Source: an uncultured Oscillospiraceae bacterium
GTDB lineage: Bacteria > Bacillota > Clostridia > Oscillospirales > Oscillospiraceae
Length of the DNA stretch: 64,000 nt
Assembly: GCA_934591895.1 (NCBI GenBank)
Contig: CAKTPP010000002.1
Span: 1-64,000 of the forward strand
Direction of reading: 5' to 3'
Of the stretch, positions 40,487-49,152 are shown piece by piece (position 1 is the stretch's first letter; each line of letters begins with the position of its first letter). The position numbers were made by a program, and so were the translations under genes. Below the pieces are notes generated by a model. That model made no database searches. It was not told where the DNA came from and saw nothing but the letters and a program-made list of their open reading frames with translations.

Positions 40487-42235
40487 TCATTTTTGCACCT
40501 GCGCGGCCATCAGATACTGCGCGCCGAGCGGGCCGGACAGCAGTCCCTGCACGTGTGTGTTGCACAGATACTGATCCGTGTACCAATAGAGCGGGCACAC
40601 GGCACCCGTCTGCATGAGCAGGGTCTCGGCCTGATGCATGAGCGCATAGCGCTCGGCGGTGTCGCCGCTGCTTGCGATGCGGTACAGCAGCGCGTCATAC
40701 GACTCCGCCCATGTGCAGCCGTCTTGCGTGCGCCCGTCGATCGTGACGGCATAGCCCGCGTAGTCCGCGTGTGCGCCGCGGCCGAGCGCGACAAAGTTGC
40801 TGCCTGCGCCGCTCGCCCAGAGAGAGAGAAACGGCATGGGGTCATCGATGTCGGCGCTGAAGCTGCAGCGCGTGACGGAGTAGCCCCCGGCGGCACGGCT
40901 GGCGAGGAAGGTCTGCATATCCTGCGCCGTGACGGTGAGCGTGATGCCATAGTGTGCGTAGAGCTCCTTGAGATACTCCGCGATGGCGACATGACCGGCC
41001 GCGTCGGACGTCAGGTACGTCAGCTCCGGAAAGCCGGCGCAGACGCCCTGCGCATTGACCGTAAAGCGGCCGGACGACTCCGCTGCCTGCTGCAGCAGCG
41101 CGATGGCCTGCTTGCAGTTGGCGGCATAGTCGGTGCCGTAGTATCCCGCCCCGTCGCCGTCCGCGCCGTTGTGCGCGGTGAAGGCGCTGCCGTCGGCGTC
41201 CGAGATGCCGGGCGGAATGGGGGCGTTGGCGCTCTGCTGCGCGCCGGGCGTGATCTGCGCGCAGAGGTCGCTGCGGTCGATGAGCAGCGCGAGCGCCGTG
41301 CGGATCTGCGCGCGCTCCGCCTGCGTAAAGGTGCTCAGCGCCGGGTCGTTCATGGAAAAGCAGAGACTGTAGGTCGCAAGCCGGCTCACGGTGCGCAGCT
41401 CGGGCGCGTGGTTCGCGCGCAGGTCGTCAAGGGCGGTGTCCGGGACCGGCCAGACGAGCGCGTAGTTGCGCGCAAGGAAGGCGGAGGCCGCAGCGTCGGG
41501 GTCAGGCTCAAACGCAAAGCGCACCGTCCCGGCCGTGACGTTGTCCGCGTCCCAATAGGCGGGGTTTTTCTCATACGTCAAGCCCTCGTCCGTCCACGCG
41601 GCAAGCGTGTACGGTCCGCTGACGGCAAAGTCCGCGCTGTCCGCCGTCCAGCCCGTCTCCTCCGCCGCGCCGGAGGGCACGGGCGCATACGCAGGCTGGG
41701 CGCAAAGCTGCAGGAAGGTCGGCATGGCCTCCGTGAGCACGACGGTGAGCGTACTGCCGTCCGGCGACGCGGTGACGTTCAGGCGGCCGGTACCGTACCC
41801 GTCGATGCAGGCGAAGAGATACGGCGCCGCCGCATCCTCGAGCGTGCACGCCCGGTTCCACGCATAGACAAAGTCCGCCGCCGTGAGCGGCGTCCCGTCC
41901 GACCACTTGAGCCCGCTGCGCAGCGTGAACACATACTGCACGCGCCCGTCGGGCAGAGGCTCCGGCACGGGCAGCTCCACGCACAGCTCGGGCGTCAGCT
42001 GCCGGCTGCCGTCGCCGCCGGCGCGATAGCCGGTCAGACCGGAAAAGAGGTTGACGGCATACGTCGCGCCGACGCCGTTTTCCGTGCGCGCGGGGTCGAG
42101 CGTCGCGGGTTCTGCGCCGAGGCAGAGCGTCAGCGCCTCTCCGGTCTGTGGGGCGCGCACGGTGCTCGCCGGTGCGCGCGTGCAGCCGCAGAGCAGCAGC
42201 GCTGCAAGCAGGGCACACAAAAGCGCGCGCTTCAT
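40487..42235 (-). CDS. Peptide/solute-binding lipoprotein of an ABC transporter (family 5)
   Basis: A protein of about 582 residues. The start at 42235 (MKRALLCALLAALLLCGC) gives a lipoprotein signal peptide with Cys18. The body has LGAEPATLDPARTENGVG, YVFTLRSGLKWSDGTPLTAADFVYAWNR and LKELYAHYGITLTV, the usual OppA-type segments. The lipidated protein binds oligopeptides outside the membrane. No permease or ATPase genes are nearby, so it probably shares a transporter encoded elsewhere. It has its own terminators and stands alone. Confidence 0.93.
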   Translation of the reverse strand: MKRALLCALLAALLLCGCTRAPASTVRAPQTGEALTLCLGAEPATLDPARTENGVGATYAVNLFSGLTGYRAGGDGSRQLTPELCVELPVPEPLPDGRVQYVFTLRSGLKWSDGTPLTAADFVYAWNRACTLEDAAAPYLFACIDGYGTGRLNVTASPDGSTLTVVLTEAMPTFLQLCAQPAYAPVPSGAAEETGWTADSADFAVSGPYTLAAWTDEGLTYEKNPAYWDADNVTAGTVRFAFEPDPDAAASAFLARNYALVWPVPDTALDDLRANHAPELRTVSRLATYSLCFSMNDPALSTFTQAERAQIRTALALLIDRSDLCAQITPGAQQSANAPIPPGISDADGSAFTAHNGADGDGAGYYGTDYAANCKQAIALLQQAAESSGRFTVNAQGVCAGFPELTYLTSDAAGHVAIAEYLKELYAHYGITLTVTAQDMQTFLASRAAGGYSVTRCSFSADIDDPMPFLSLWASGAGSNFVALGRGAHADYAGYAVTIDGRTQDGCTWAESYDALLYRIASSGDTAERYALMHQAETLLMQTGAVCPLYWYTDQYLCNTHVQGLLSGPLGAQYLMAAQVQK

Positions 42236-42327
42236 GCCGGTCACCTCCCGTTTTTCATCGATTCGCGGTGTTCGTTCCGCGTAGGCGTATCTTATCACAC
42301 GCGCCGGAAAAATGCAATGCTTTCCTG

Positions 42328-42412
42328 CGCGCATCCCCCACTTTTCAATAAAAACGGTGTGCTCCGAAGCCGGAGCACACCACAATTCGCGGTTTTTCGA
42401 CGTAAAAGTGGG
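42328..42412. repeat. Nested inverted repeats
   Basis: CCCACTTTT near 42328 pairs with AAAAGTGGG near 42404-42412. Inside, GGTGTGCTCCG pairs perfectly with CGGAGCACACC around AAGC (42355-42381). It lies between the aminopeptidase end and the lipoprotein start and is a likely transcription stop for the aminopeptidase operon. Confidence 0.65.
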
Positions 42413-42419
42413 ATTTCGG

Positions 42420-43643
42420 TCAAAATGCCCATGTCCCGTTCCGGAACACCGGAACCGTGCGGCCATCGCGGCAGTGCGCCGTGATCTCGAGATCCGGCGT
42501 GCCGATCATGAAGTCCTCGTGGATCATGGAGTCGTTCACGCCGAGCGCGCGCATCTCCTCGAGCGTGCGGTTCGGGTAATCACGGATGGTGTCGATGAAG
42601 CCCATGCCGAGCGCGAGATGGCAGCATGCGTTTTCATCAAACAGGGTGTTATAAAACAGGATGCCCGTCTGGTTGATGGGGCTGTCATACGGCACGAGCG
42701 CGCACTCGCCGAGGTAAGCGGCGCCGTCGTCCATGGCGATGAGCTTTTGCAGCAGCGCCTCGTTCGTGCGGGCGTGCACCTCCACGGCACGGCCATGCTC
42801 GAAGCGGATGGAAAAGTCCTCAATGAGCTGCCCCTGATACGACAGCGGCTTCGACGAGTAGACAATGCCCTCGGCCTCGCCGCGCTTCGGCGAGATGAAG
42901 CACTCCTCCGTCGGGAGGTTGGGATTGAAGTAGCTGCCGCCGATCGTATACTCCCCGCCGCCGCAAAACTGCGCCTCGGGGATCATGCCGACGGTCAGAT
43001 GTGTGCCGTTGGACGCGCGGTACTCGAGCGTCCCGATGCCGAGACCGTTGAGATAATCGCAGCGCGCCTGCAGGTCTGCGTTGTGTGCGTCCCACGCGGC
43101 GACGGGGTCATCGTCCACGCGGCAGGTGTGCACAATTGCCTCCCAGAGCTTTTCGACGGCGCGCGATTTCGTCTCGTTCGGGAACACCTTCTTCGCCCAC
43201 GCCGCGCCGGGCACGGCCGCAATGCACCACTGGTAGCGCCCCTCCATCCGGTCGCGGTAGGGCTTGATGACGCTGTAGCGACCCTGGCGGGCACTGGCCA
43301 TCTTTGCGGGGCTGACGCCGCGCAGCCCGTCCGGATCCTCGCTGAGCAGGTAGATGCGGCACGGGAGCGTGTCGACATAGTGCTGGAGCTTCGCGCGCTC
43401 CCAGTCCTCGACGGTCCGGAGCGTCCTGACGCTCTCGCGCCGGACGGCGAGCTTTTCGAGCGCCTGATGCTTCCACGTGACGGTGACCTTGCGCGCGCCG
43501 GCGTGGTAGCAGGCATCGGCGAGCATGGTCACGAATTCCGGCTGGTCGAGCTCGGCCTCGATGACAACATCCTGTCCCTTCTGAACACGCGCACCGACCT
43601 CCGCAATGAGGCGGGCATAGGCGCGCAAAACGGTTTTCTTCAT
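42420..43643 (-). CDS. Family M29 aminopeptidase
   Basis: A protein of about 407 residues; the start at 43643 (MKKTVLRAYARLI) lies one base after the histidine kinase stop. The M29 metal-binding and conserved segments are NLPTEECFISP, LGECALVP, FYNTLFDENACCHLALG and NDSMIHEDFMIGTPDLEI. It removes N-terminal residues from peptides in the cytoplasm and is related to AmpS/PepS. Its fusion by position to a two-component operon suggests that its expression follows a signal sensed by that kinase. Confidence 0.93.
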   Translation of the reverse strand: MKKTVLRAYARLIAEVGARVQKGQDVVIEAELDQPEFVTMLADACYHAGARKVTVTWKHQALEKLAVRRESVRTLRTVEDWERAKLQHYVDTLPCRIYLLSEDPDGLRGVSPAKMASARQGRYSVIKPYRDRMEGRYQWCIAAVPGAAWAKKVFPNETKSRAVEKLWEAIVHTCRVDDDPVAAWDAHNADLQARCDYLNGLGIGTLEYRASNGTHLTVGMIPEAQFCGGGEYTIGGSYFNPNLPTEECFISPKRGEAEGIVYSSKPLSYQGQLIEDFSIRFEHGRAVEVHARTNEALLQKLIAMDDGAAYLGECALVPYDSPINQTGILFYNTLFDENACCHLALGMGFIDTIRDYPNRTLEEMRALGVNDSMIHEDFMIGTPDLEITAHCRDGRTVPVFRNGTWAF

Positions 43644-43644
43644 G

Positions 43645-45018
43645 TTACGTCTCCTCTTTTCCATGGTGTTCCGGCAGCGTGACCGTGAAGGTCGTGCCGC
43701 GGCCCTTCGCGCTCGCGACGGCGACCGTGCCGCCGTGGAGCGCCACGATCTGCTGCACCATCGACAGGCCCAGACCCAGACCGCCGCTTTCCTGCCGGCT
43801 GGGGTCGGCCTGATAAAACCTCTGCCATATTCTGTCCAGATCCTCCTGCGCGATACCGACGCCGTTGTCCTGCACGGTCAGCTGCGCGCCTGCATCCGTG
43901 CGCCGGAGCGCCACATGGATCCAGCCGCCGTCGACACCGAACTTGAAGGCGTTGTCGAGCAGGTTCTGCACGACGCGCGACATGAGAAACACATCCATAT
44001 CGATATAAATGTCCGGCTCTGCCGCGCAGCCGATTCGGATGCCGCGGCGCGCGACCATGGCCTGCTCGTCACAGATGACGGTGACGAGATCGGACAGGTC
44101 GGCATACTCCCAGTTGACCTTCTGCGTGCCCTGATCGAGGCGCGTGATCTCGAGCATGCTGCCGATGAGCTGTGACATCTTGTGCGCCTGCCGGTCGACA
44201 ACGTCGAGCGCGGCCTGATAGTCCGCCGTGGTGCGGGCGTTTTTGCGCGCGTCCTCGCAGGCGGCGAGGATGACGGTCGTCGGCGTGCGCAGCTCGTGCG
44301 AGGCATCGGACGTAAAGCGCTGCTCGGCCTCGAACGAGCGCTCGAGCCGGTCGAACATATTGTCAAACGACGCCGAGAGCTGATAGATCTCGTCGCTGCC
44401 CTTTGTGTGCGGCAGACCGATGCGCGCCTTGAGATCCTGTCCGTCGGAGATGGCATTGGCCGCTGCCGTGAGCTGGCGCACGGGGCGCAGCGCGCGGCTG
44501 GCGATGAAATACCCGCCGATGACCGACAGCACCAGCAGCACCGGCAGCAGCGACCACGCCAGCGGCAGGATCACGCGCATGACGCCGCCTTTTGCGTCCG
44601 CGTCGATGACGCCGCGCAGCCAGACGCTGCCGACCATCATATCGACGTGCACGTCATAGACATAGAACGTCTGTTCGCCGCAGGTGACGGTGCGCACCGC
44701 GTCCCCGCTGAGCGGCAGGGGCTCTGCGGGCGAAAACTCCGCCGGAAACGTGCCCTGCAGAGCGTTGCCGTCCGCATCGTAGAGCACGGTGTACACGCCA
44801 TTGCGGTAATAGTGGATGTGGTCATAGCGAAACTGCCGGTTTTTATACTTGACGCGGTTGGCGTTGTGCTCGACCATGCGCACGAGGCGCGACTCGGGGT
44901 CGTTCGTGACGATCGTGCCGTTGACGGCGAGCAGAAACGAGAGCACCAGCGCCTCGATGACGAACATCATGAGCGCGAACCACGCCGTGATACGGATCTT
45001 GAGTGACGGTCTTCTCAT
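43645..45018 (-). CDS. Sensor histidine kinase
   Basis: A protein of 457 residues. Two membrane helices (about 9-31 and 170-195) enclose an extracytoplasmic sensor of about 135 residues. A HAMP domain follows, then the H-box FTSDASHELRTP (phosphorylated His near 239), N-box NLLDNAFKFG, and the ATP lid GGLGLGLS. It phosphorylates the response regulator encoded just upstream, with which it shares a 4-bp overlap. The sensor domain has no recognised family. It is followed at once by the M29 aminopeptidase gene. Confidence 0.95.
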   Translation of the reverse strand: MRRPSLKIRITAWFALMMFVIEALVLSFLLAVNGTIVTNDPESRLVRMVEHNANRVKYKNRQFRYDHIHYYRNGVYTVLYDADGNALQGTFPAEFSPAEPLPLSGDAVRTVTCGEQTFYVYDVHVDMMVGSVWLRGVIDADAKGGVMRVILPLAWSLLPVLLVLSVIGGYFIASRALRPVRQLTAAANAISDGQDLKARIGLPHTKGSDEIYQLSASFDNMFDRLERSFEAEQRFTSDASHELRTPTTVILAACEDARKNARTTADYQAALDVVDRQAHKMSQLIGSMLEITRLDQGTQKVNWEYADLSDLVTVICDEQAMVARRGIRIGCAAEPDIYIDMDVFLMSRVVQNLLDNAFKFGVDGGWIHVALRRTDAGAQLTVQDNGVGIAQEDLDRIWQRFYQADPSRQESGGLGLGLSMVQQIVALHGGTVAVASAKGRGTTFTVTLPEHHGKEET

Positions 45019-45689
45019 ACTTCCTCCCGCAGCACCCAGCCGACGCCCCAGACGGTGTGAATGAGCTTGGTGGGATAGTCCGCGTCGATCTTCCGGCGCA
45101 GGTAGCTCACGTACACGTCCACAACGTTCGAGCCGCCGCTGTAGTCATAGTTCCAGAGATGGTTTTCAATGCGCTCGCGCGAGAGCACGACGCCGCGGTT
45201 GCGGATCATGTATTCCAGCAGCGCAAATTCCTTGGCCGAGAGCGAGATCGTGCGTCCGCCGCGTGTGACACGGTGCGAGGCGGTGTCGACCGTGAGGTCG
45301 GCCACGGTGAAGACATTGGTCGCGCTGCCGCCGCGCTTGCGCGTGACGACCCGCAGCCGCGCCAGAAGCTCGTCAAACGAAAACGGCTTGACAAGATAGT
45401 CGTCCGCACCGGCGTCCAGCCCGTGCACGCGGTCGGGCACGCTGTCTTTCGCCGTGAGGAAAATAACCGGCGTCTCGCTGCCGGCGGCGCGCATCTGCGC
45501 CAGCACCGAAAACCCGTCCATGCGCGGCATCATCACATCGAGCACGACGGCGTCATACTCCGCGCCCTCAAGATAGTCGAGCGCCTCCACACCGTCAAAG
45601 CAGCTGTCGACGCTGTAGCCCTCGGCCTTGAGCGTTTTGGCGAGAATGCGGTTGAGATCCTGTTCGTCTTCCACGACCAGAATGCGCAT
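45015..45689 (-). CDS. OmpR/PhoB-family response regulator
   Basis: A protein of about 224 residues; the start at 45689 (MRILVVEDEQDLNRIL) has GGAGGG upstream. The receiver has acidic residues Asp8/Glu9 and the phosphorylated Asp in YDAVVLDVMMPRMDG, and Lys in FLTAKD. The C-terminal winged helix has SLSAKEFALLEYMIRNRGVVLSRERI and YVSYLRRKID. It regulates genes in response to the paired kinase. Its promoter carries a palindrome between the -10 and -35 boxes, a possible autoregulatory site. Confidence 0.96.
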   Translation of the reverse strand: MRILVVEDEQDLNRILAKTLKAEGYSVDSCFDGVEALDYLEGAEYDAVVLDVMMPRMDGFSVLAQMRAAGSETPVIFLTAKDSVPDRVHGLDAGADDYLVKPFSFDELLARLRVVTRKRGGSATNVFTVADLTVDTASHRVTRGGRTISLSAKEFALLEYMIRNRGVVLSRERIENHLWNYDYSGGSNVVDVYVSYLRRKIDADYPTKLIHTVWGVGWVLREEV

Positions 45690-45725
45690 ACACGTCCCTC
45701 CTTGTTGTCTGTCTGTCAAGTGATT

Positions 45726-45755
45726 ATTATACCACAGGCCATGCCTGTGTGTAAA
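45726..45755 (-). promoter_or_regulatory. Promoter of the two-component/aminopeptidase operon with palindrome
   Basis: On the minus strand TTTACA (45750-45755), 18-bp spacer, TATAAT (45726-45731). CACAGGC and GCCTGTG (45733-45749, three-base centre) form a perfect inverted repeat that fills the spacer, so a bound regulator would sit between the promoter boxes. Confidence 0.7.
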
Positions 45756-45760
45756 ATAAG

Positions 45761-45794
45761 AAATGCACCGGCCGCAAAGCGGTCGGTGCATTTT
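45761..45794 (-). terminator. Terminator of the ribosomal protein supercluster
   Basis: AAATGCACCGGCCGC pairs with GCGGTCGGTGCATTT (one G-T pair) around AAA, 20 bp after the rplQ stop; the minus-strand continuation is TTTCTTATTTT. Confidence 0.85.
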
Positions 45795-45814
45795 GATTTG
45801 TGTTCGGGTGAACC

Positions 45815-46156
45815 TTACACGAGCTCGATGACAGCCATCTCGGCCGCATCGCCGCGGCGGGTGCCGATGCGGGTGATGCGGGTGTAGCCGCCGTTGCGGT
45901 CGGCATACTTCGGGGCGACTTCCTCGAACACCTTCTTGGCAACATCCTCGCGGGTGATGAAGGCCAGCGCCTGACGATAGGCGGCCATGTCCTTCTTCTT
46001 GCCAAGGGTGATCATTTTCTCGGCCAGAGGCGCGATCTCTTTTGCGCGGAAGACAGTCGTCTCCATGCGGCCCATGTCGAGCAGATCCGTGACCTGCTGA
46101 CGGAGCATCGCCTTGCGCTGATCGGTGGTCTTACCGAGTTTCCTTGTTCCGGGCAT
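45815..46156 (-). CDS. rplQ: Ribosomal protein L17
   Basis: A protein of 113 residues starting MPGTRKLGKTTDQRKAMLRQ, with VTDLLDMGRMETTVFRAKEI and the C-terminal GGYTRITRIGTRRGDAAEMAVIEL. A 50S subunit component. It is the last gene of the S10-spc-alpha supercluster, directly after rpoA as in nearly all bacteria, and is followed by the operon terminator. Length and order are normal. Confidence 0.98.
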   Translation of the reverse strand: MPGTRKLGKTTDQRKAMLRQQVTDLLDMGRMETTVFRAKEIAPLAEKMITLGKKKDMAAYRQALAFITREDVAKKVFEEVAPKYADRNGGYTRITRIGTRRGDAAEMAVIELV

Positions 46157-46189
46157 ATCGGTTTCCTCCTTGATAAGAGTAGCTGGTTA

Positions 46190-47140
46190 TTACTGATTGT
46201 CGTCGCTCGCCAGGCTCAGGCCCATCATGGCGAGCTTGTGCTCGACCTCTTCGAGGGACTTGCGGCCAAGGTTGCGCACCTTGATCATCTCTTCCTCGGT
46301 CTTGTTGGTGAGGTCTTCGACGGTGTTGATGTTCGCGCGCTTGAGGCAGTTGAAGCTGCGCACGGAAAGATCCAGCTCCTCGATGGTCATCTTCATGACG
46401 GTATCGGGGCGCTCCGGCTCCTTCTCCACCACCGTGCAGCTGTTGCCGATCGTGTCAGACAGATCGGTGAAGAGCGTGAAGTGATCGCACAGGATCTTGG
46501 CGCCGAGGCTCAGCGCGTCGCGCGCCGAGATGGTCTTGTCGGTCCAGACCTCAACGGTCAGCTTGTCGAAGTCCGTCTGGTTGCCCACGCGGGTGTTCTC
46601 GACAGCGTAGTTGACCTTCAGAACCGGCGCATAGATGCTGTCCACCGGGATGGTCCCGATGACCTGCTGCGCGCTCTTGTTCTTGTCCGCCGGGATATAG
46701 CCTCTGCCGTGGTCAAGCGTGATCTCCATGGAGAGCGCGCCGTCCGGTCCGAGGCTGGCGATGTGCAGCTCGGGGTTGAGGATCTCGACCTCGGCGTCCG
46801 GCTTGATGTCGCCGGCGGTGACTTCACACTCGCCTGCCGCTTCGATATGGACGGTCTTCTGGCCGTCGCAATGCAGGCGTGCAATGATGCCCTTCACATT
46901 CAGCACGATCTCCGTGACGTCTTCCTTGACGCCGGGGATCGTCGAAAACTCGTGCTGCACACCGGAGATCCGGATGGACGTCGGGGCATAGCCGGGCAGT
47001 GAAGAGAGCAGCACTCTGCGCAGAGAGTTACCCAGGGTCGTGCCGTAGCCACGCTCCAAAGGCTCGACGACGAACTTTCCATAGGAAATGTCGTCCGGGG
47101 ATTCCATGCATTCGATGCGCGGCTTTTCAATTTCAATCAT
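46190..47140 (-). CDS. rpoA: RNA polymerase alpha subunit
   Basis: A protein of 316 residues. The N-terminal assembly domain has FVVEPLERGYGTTLGNSLRRVLLSSLPG, and the C-terminal DNA-binding domain VRSFNCLKRANINTVEDLT and VRNLGRKSLEEVEHKLAMMGL. It dimerises to start RNA polymerase assembly and contacts UP elements and activators. It lies between rpsD and rplQ. The 81-bp gap before it includes no promoter I can recognise. Confidence 0.98.
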   Translation of the reverse strand: MIEIEKPRIECMESPDDISYGKFVVEPLERGYGTTLGNSLRRVLLSSLPGYAPTSIRISGVQHEFSTIPGVKEDVTEIVLNVKGIIARLHCDGQKTVHIEAAGECEVTAGDIKPDAEVEILNPELHIASLGPDGALSMEITLDHGRGYIPADKNKSAQQVIGTIPVDSIYAPVLKVNYAVENTRVGNQTDFDKLTVEVWTDKTISARDALSLGAKILCDHFTLFTDLSDTIGNSCTVVEKEPERPDTVMKMTIEELDLSVRSFNCLKRANINTVEDLTNKTEEEMIKVRNLGRKSLEEVEHKLAMMGLSLASDDNQ

Positions 47141-47220
47141 TTAGACTTAACCCTCCTTACTGTATTGTTGCGCCACTGCGGCGCTGCGGATGTCAGCTTA
47201 CCAATTTGAGGGTCTCTTTA

Positions 47221-47847
47221 TTACTTGGAATACAGCTCGACGATGAGGTGTTCCTCGACAGGCAGATCAATGTCGTCGCGCGCGGGGATGGCCACGACCT
47301 TGCCGACCATGCTGTTGGCGTCGTAGTCCAGCCATTTCGGCGCCGGACGGGAAGCGTTGGCTTCGACGTTGGCCTTGATCTTGTCGAGACTCTTGCTGGA
47401 GTCCTTGAGTGTAATAACCATGCCCGGCTTGACCAGGAAGCTGGGGATGTTGACTTTGCGGCCATCCACGGTGAAGTGGCCGTGCGTCACGAGCTGGCGC
47501 GCCTCGGCGCGGCTCATCGCGAAGCCGAGACGGTAGACGACGTTGTCCAGACGGGTCTCGAGGATCGCGAGCAGGTTCTCGCCCGTGATGCCCTGACGCT
47601 TCTCCGCCATGGCGAAGTAGCTGCGGAACTGCTTCTCGAGCACGCCGTAGTAGCGGCGGACCTTCTGCTTCTCGCGCAGCTGGGAGCCGTACTCAGAGGT
47701 CTTGCTGCGGCCCTGGCCGTGCTGGCCGGGGGCGTAGCCTCTGCACTCGAGCGCGCACTTCTGGGTGTAGCATCTGTCGCCCTTGAGGAAGAGCTTCTGG
47801 CCCTCTCTGCGGCACTGACGGCAGACAGCTTCAGTATATCTTGCCAT
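47221..47847 (-). CDS. rpsD: Ribosomal protein S4
   Basis: A protein of 208 residues: MARYTEAVCRQCRREGQKLFLKG at the start contains CRQC and later CYTQKCALECRGYAPGQHG, so four cysteines form the zinc-binding N-terminus (the C+ type). The S4 RNA-binding domain includes RLDNVVYRLGFAMSRAEARQLVTHGH. It starts 30S assembly and in many bacteria controls the alpha operon by binding its mRNA. The gene is located between rpsK and rpoA as usual for Firmicutes. Confidence 0.98.
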   Translation of the reverse strand: MARYTEAVCRQCRREGQKLFLKGDRCYTQKCALECRGYAPGQHGQGRSKTSEYGSQLREKQKVRRYYGVLEKQFRSYFAMAEKRQGITGENLLAILETRLDNVVYRLGFAMSRAEARQLVTHGHFTVDGRKVNIPSFLVKPGMVITLKDSSKSLDKIKANVEANASRPAPKWLDYDANSMVGKVVAIPARDDIDLPVEEHLIVELYSK

Positions 47848-47867
47848 AATTCATTTCCCTCCTTCAA

Positions 47868-48269
47868 TCAGACGCGGCGGCGTTTCGGAGGACGGCAGCC
47901 ATTGTGCGGAATGGGGGTGACGTCCTTGATCATGGTGACCTCGAGTCCTGCGGTCTGCAGGGCGCGGATCGCAGCCTCGCGTCCGGAGCCGGGGCCCTTG
48001 ACGAAGACTTCGACCGTCTTCAGGCCATGCTCCATAGCCGCCTTGGCAGCCGTCTCAGCGGCGGTCTGCGCGGCGAAGGGGGTGGATTTCTTGCTTCCGC
48101 GGAAGCCCATGCCACCGGCCGAAGCCCAGGAGATCGCGTTGCCCTGAGTGTCCGTGATGGTGACCATGGTGTTGTTGAAGGAAGAGCTGATATGCACGGC
48201 TCCCTTTTCAATGTTCTTACGCTCCTTGCGGCGCGTGCGAACCTTCTTGCCTTTTGCTGCGTTTGCCAT
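47868..48269 (-). CDS. rpsK: Ribosomal protein S11
   Basis: A protein of 133 residues with AVHISSSFNNTMVTITDTQGNAISWASAG, GFRGSKKSTPFAAQ and the C-terminal DVTPIPHNGCRPPKRRRV. A component of the 30S platform near the mRNA exit. It lies between rpsM and rpsD with 15-20 bp gaps and a strong GGAGGG site, as in the standard alpha operon. Confidence 0.98.
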   Translation of the reverse strand: MANAAKGKKVRTRRKERKNIEKGAVHISSSFNNTMVTITDTQGNAISWASAGGMGFRGSKKSTPFAAQTAAETAAKAAMEHGLKTVEVFVKGPGSGREAAIRALQTAGLEVTMIKDVTPIPHNGCRPPKRRRV

Positions 48270-48283
48270 TACATATCCCTCCC

Positions 48284-48652
48284 TTACTTCTTCTTATTGG
48301 CGATCGTGCGTTTCGGGCCCTTGCGGGTACGCGCATTGGTCTTGCTGCGCTGGCCGCGCACGGGCAGGCCGCGTCTGTGACGCTGGCCGCGGTAGCAGCC
48401 GATCTCGGTCAGGCGCTTGATGTCGAGCGCCACGCTGCGGCGCAGGTCGCCCTCCACGATGAAGTGGTGGTCGATGCACTCACGGATCTTCGCTTCGTCC
48501 TCGTCGGTGAGGTCTTTCACACGGGTGTCCGGATTGATACCGGTCATCTCAAGAATCTTTTTTGCGCTGGTTCTGCCGATACCATAAACGTAGGTCAGGC
48601 CAATTTCAATTCGCTTGTCCTTGGGCAGGTCAACGCCGGCGATACGTGCCAT
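48284..48652 (-). CDS. rpsM: Ribosomal protein S13
   Basis: A protein of 122 residues: MARIAGVDLPKDKRIEIGLTY, the helix-two-turn-helix segment GIGRTSAKKIL, LRRSVALDIKRLTEIGCYRG and RHRRGLPVRGQRSKTNARTRKGPKRT. It sits in the head of the 30S subunit and touches tRNA and L5. It follows rpmJ after a 116-bp gap that is GC-rich and has no gene. Confidence 0.98.
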   Translation of the reverse strand: MARIAGVDLPKDKRIEIGLTYVYGIGRTSAKKILEMTGINPDTRVKDLTDEDEAKIRECIDHHFIVEGDLRRSVALDIKRLTEIGCYRGQRHRRGLPVRGQRSKTNARTRKGPKRTIANKKK

Positions 48653-48768
48653 CTTATTCGATCATTCCTTTCGAAATTTTGGTTCCGCGCGCAAAAAGGG
48701 AGGCGACTTACTCCCGCCGGAGGGAGCCGACCTTCTGGCGCGGATGTGTTAGGACTTACAGGGTCAGA

Positions 48769-48882
48769 TCAGCCCTGTCTCTGTTTGTGCTTCGGGTTTT
48801 CGCAGATAACCATGACTTTGCCCTTGCGCTTGATGACCTTGCACTTTTCGCACATGGGCTTGACACTCGGTCTGACTTTCAT
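48769..48882 (-). CDS. rpmJ: Ribosomal protein L36
   Basis: A protein of 37 residues: MKVRPSVKPMCEKCKVIKRK followed by KVMVICENPKHKQRQG. Cys11, Cys14, Cys27 and His32 form the zinc site, so it is the zinc-containing paralogue. It is preceded by AGGAGG and lies between infA and rpsM, the normal place. It is too short for most automatic calls but clear from sequence. Confidence 0.97.
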   Translation of the reverse strand: MKVRPSVKPMCEKCKVIKRKGKVMVICENPKHKQRQG

Positions 48883-48895
48883 TGTAGTTAACCTC

Positions 48896-49114
48896 CTACT
48901 TGCTTCTCCAGGTGATGCGGCCGCGCGTCAGATCGTACGGAGACATCTGAACCGTAACCTTGTCACCGGGGAGGATTCTGATAAAGTTCATCCGGAGCTT
49001 TCCGGAGATGTGCGCCAGGATGACGTGGCCGTTGCCAATGTCAACCCGGAACGTCGTGTTGGGCAGGGATTCAACGACCGTGCCCTCCAGTTCGATTACA
49101 TCGTCTTTTGCCAA
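48896..49114 (-). CDS. infA: Translation initiation factor IF-1
   Basis: A protein of 72 residues: AKDDVIELEGTVVESLPNTTF, then GHVILAHISGKLRMNFIRILPGD and MSPYDLTRGRITWRSK, the OB-fold of IF-1. The codon in the usual start position is TTG (49112-49114), with AGGAGG ten bases upstream; no ATG is present there, and upstream codons to 49156 would run through the ribosome site. It binds the 30S A-site during initiation. It lies between map and rpmJ. Confidence 0.95.
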   Translation of the reverse strand: MAKDDVIELEGTVVESLPNTTFRVDIGNGHVILAHISGKLRMNFIRILPGDKVTVQMSPYDLTRGRITWRSK

Positions 49115-49152
49115 GGTGTTTGAACCTCCTAAGGTTTTTCGGGACGCGCCCG

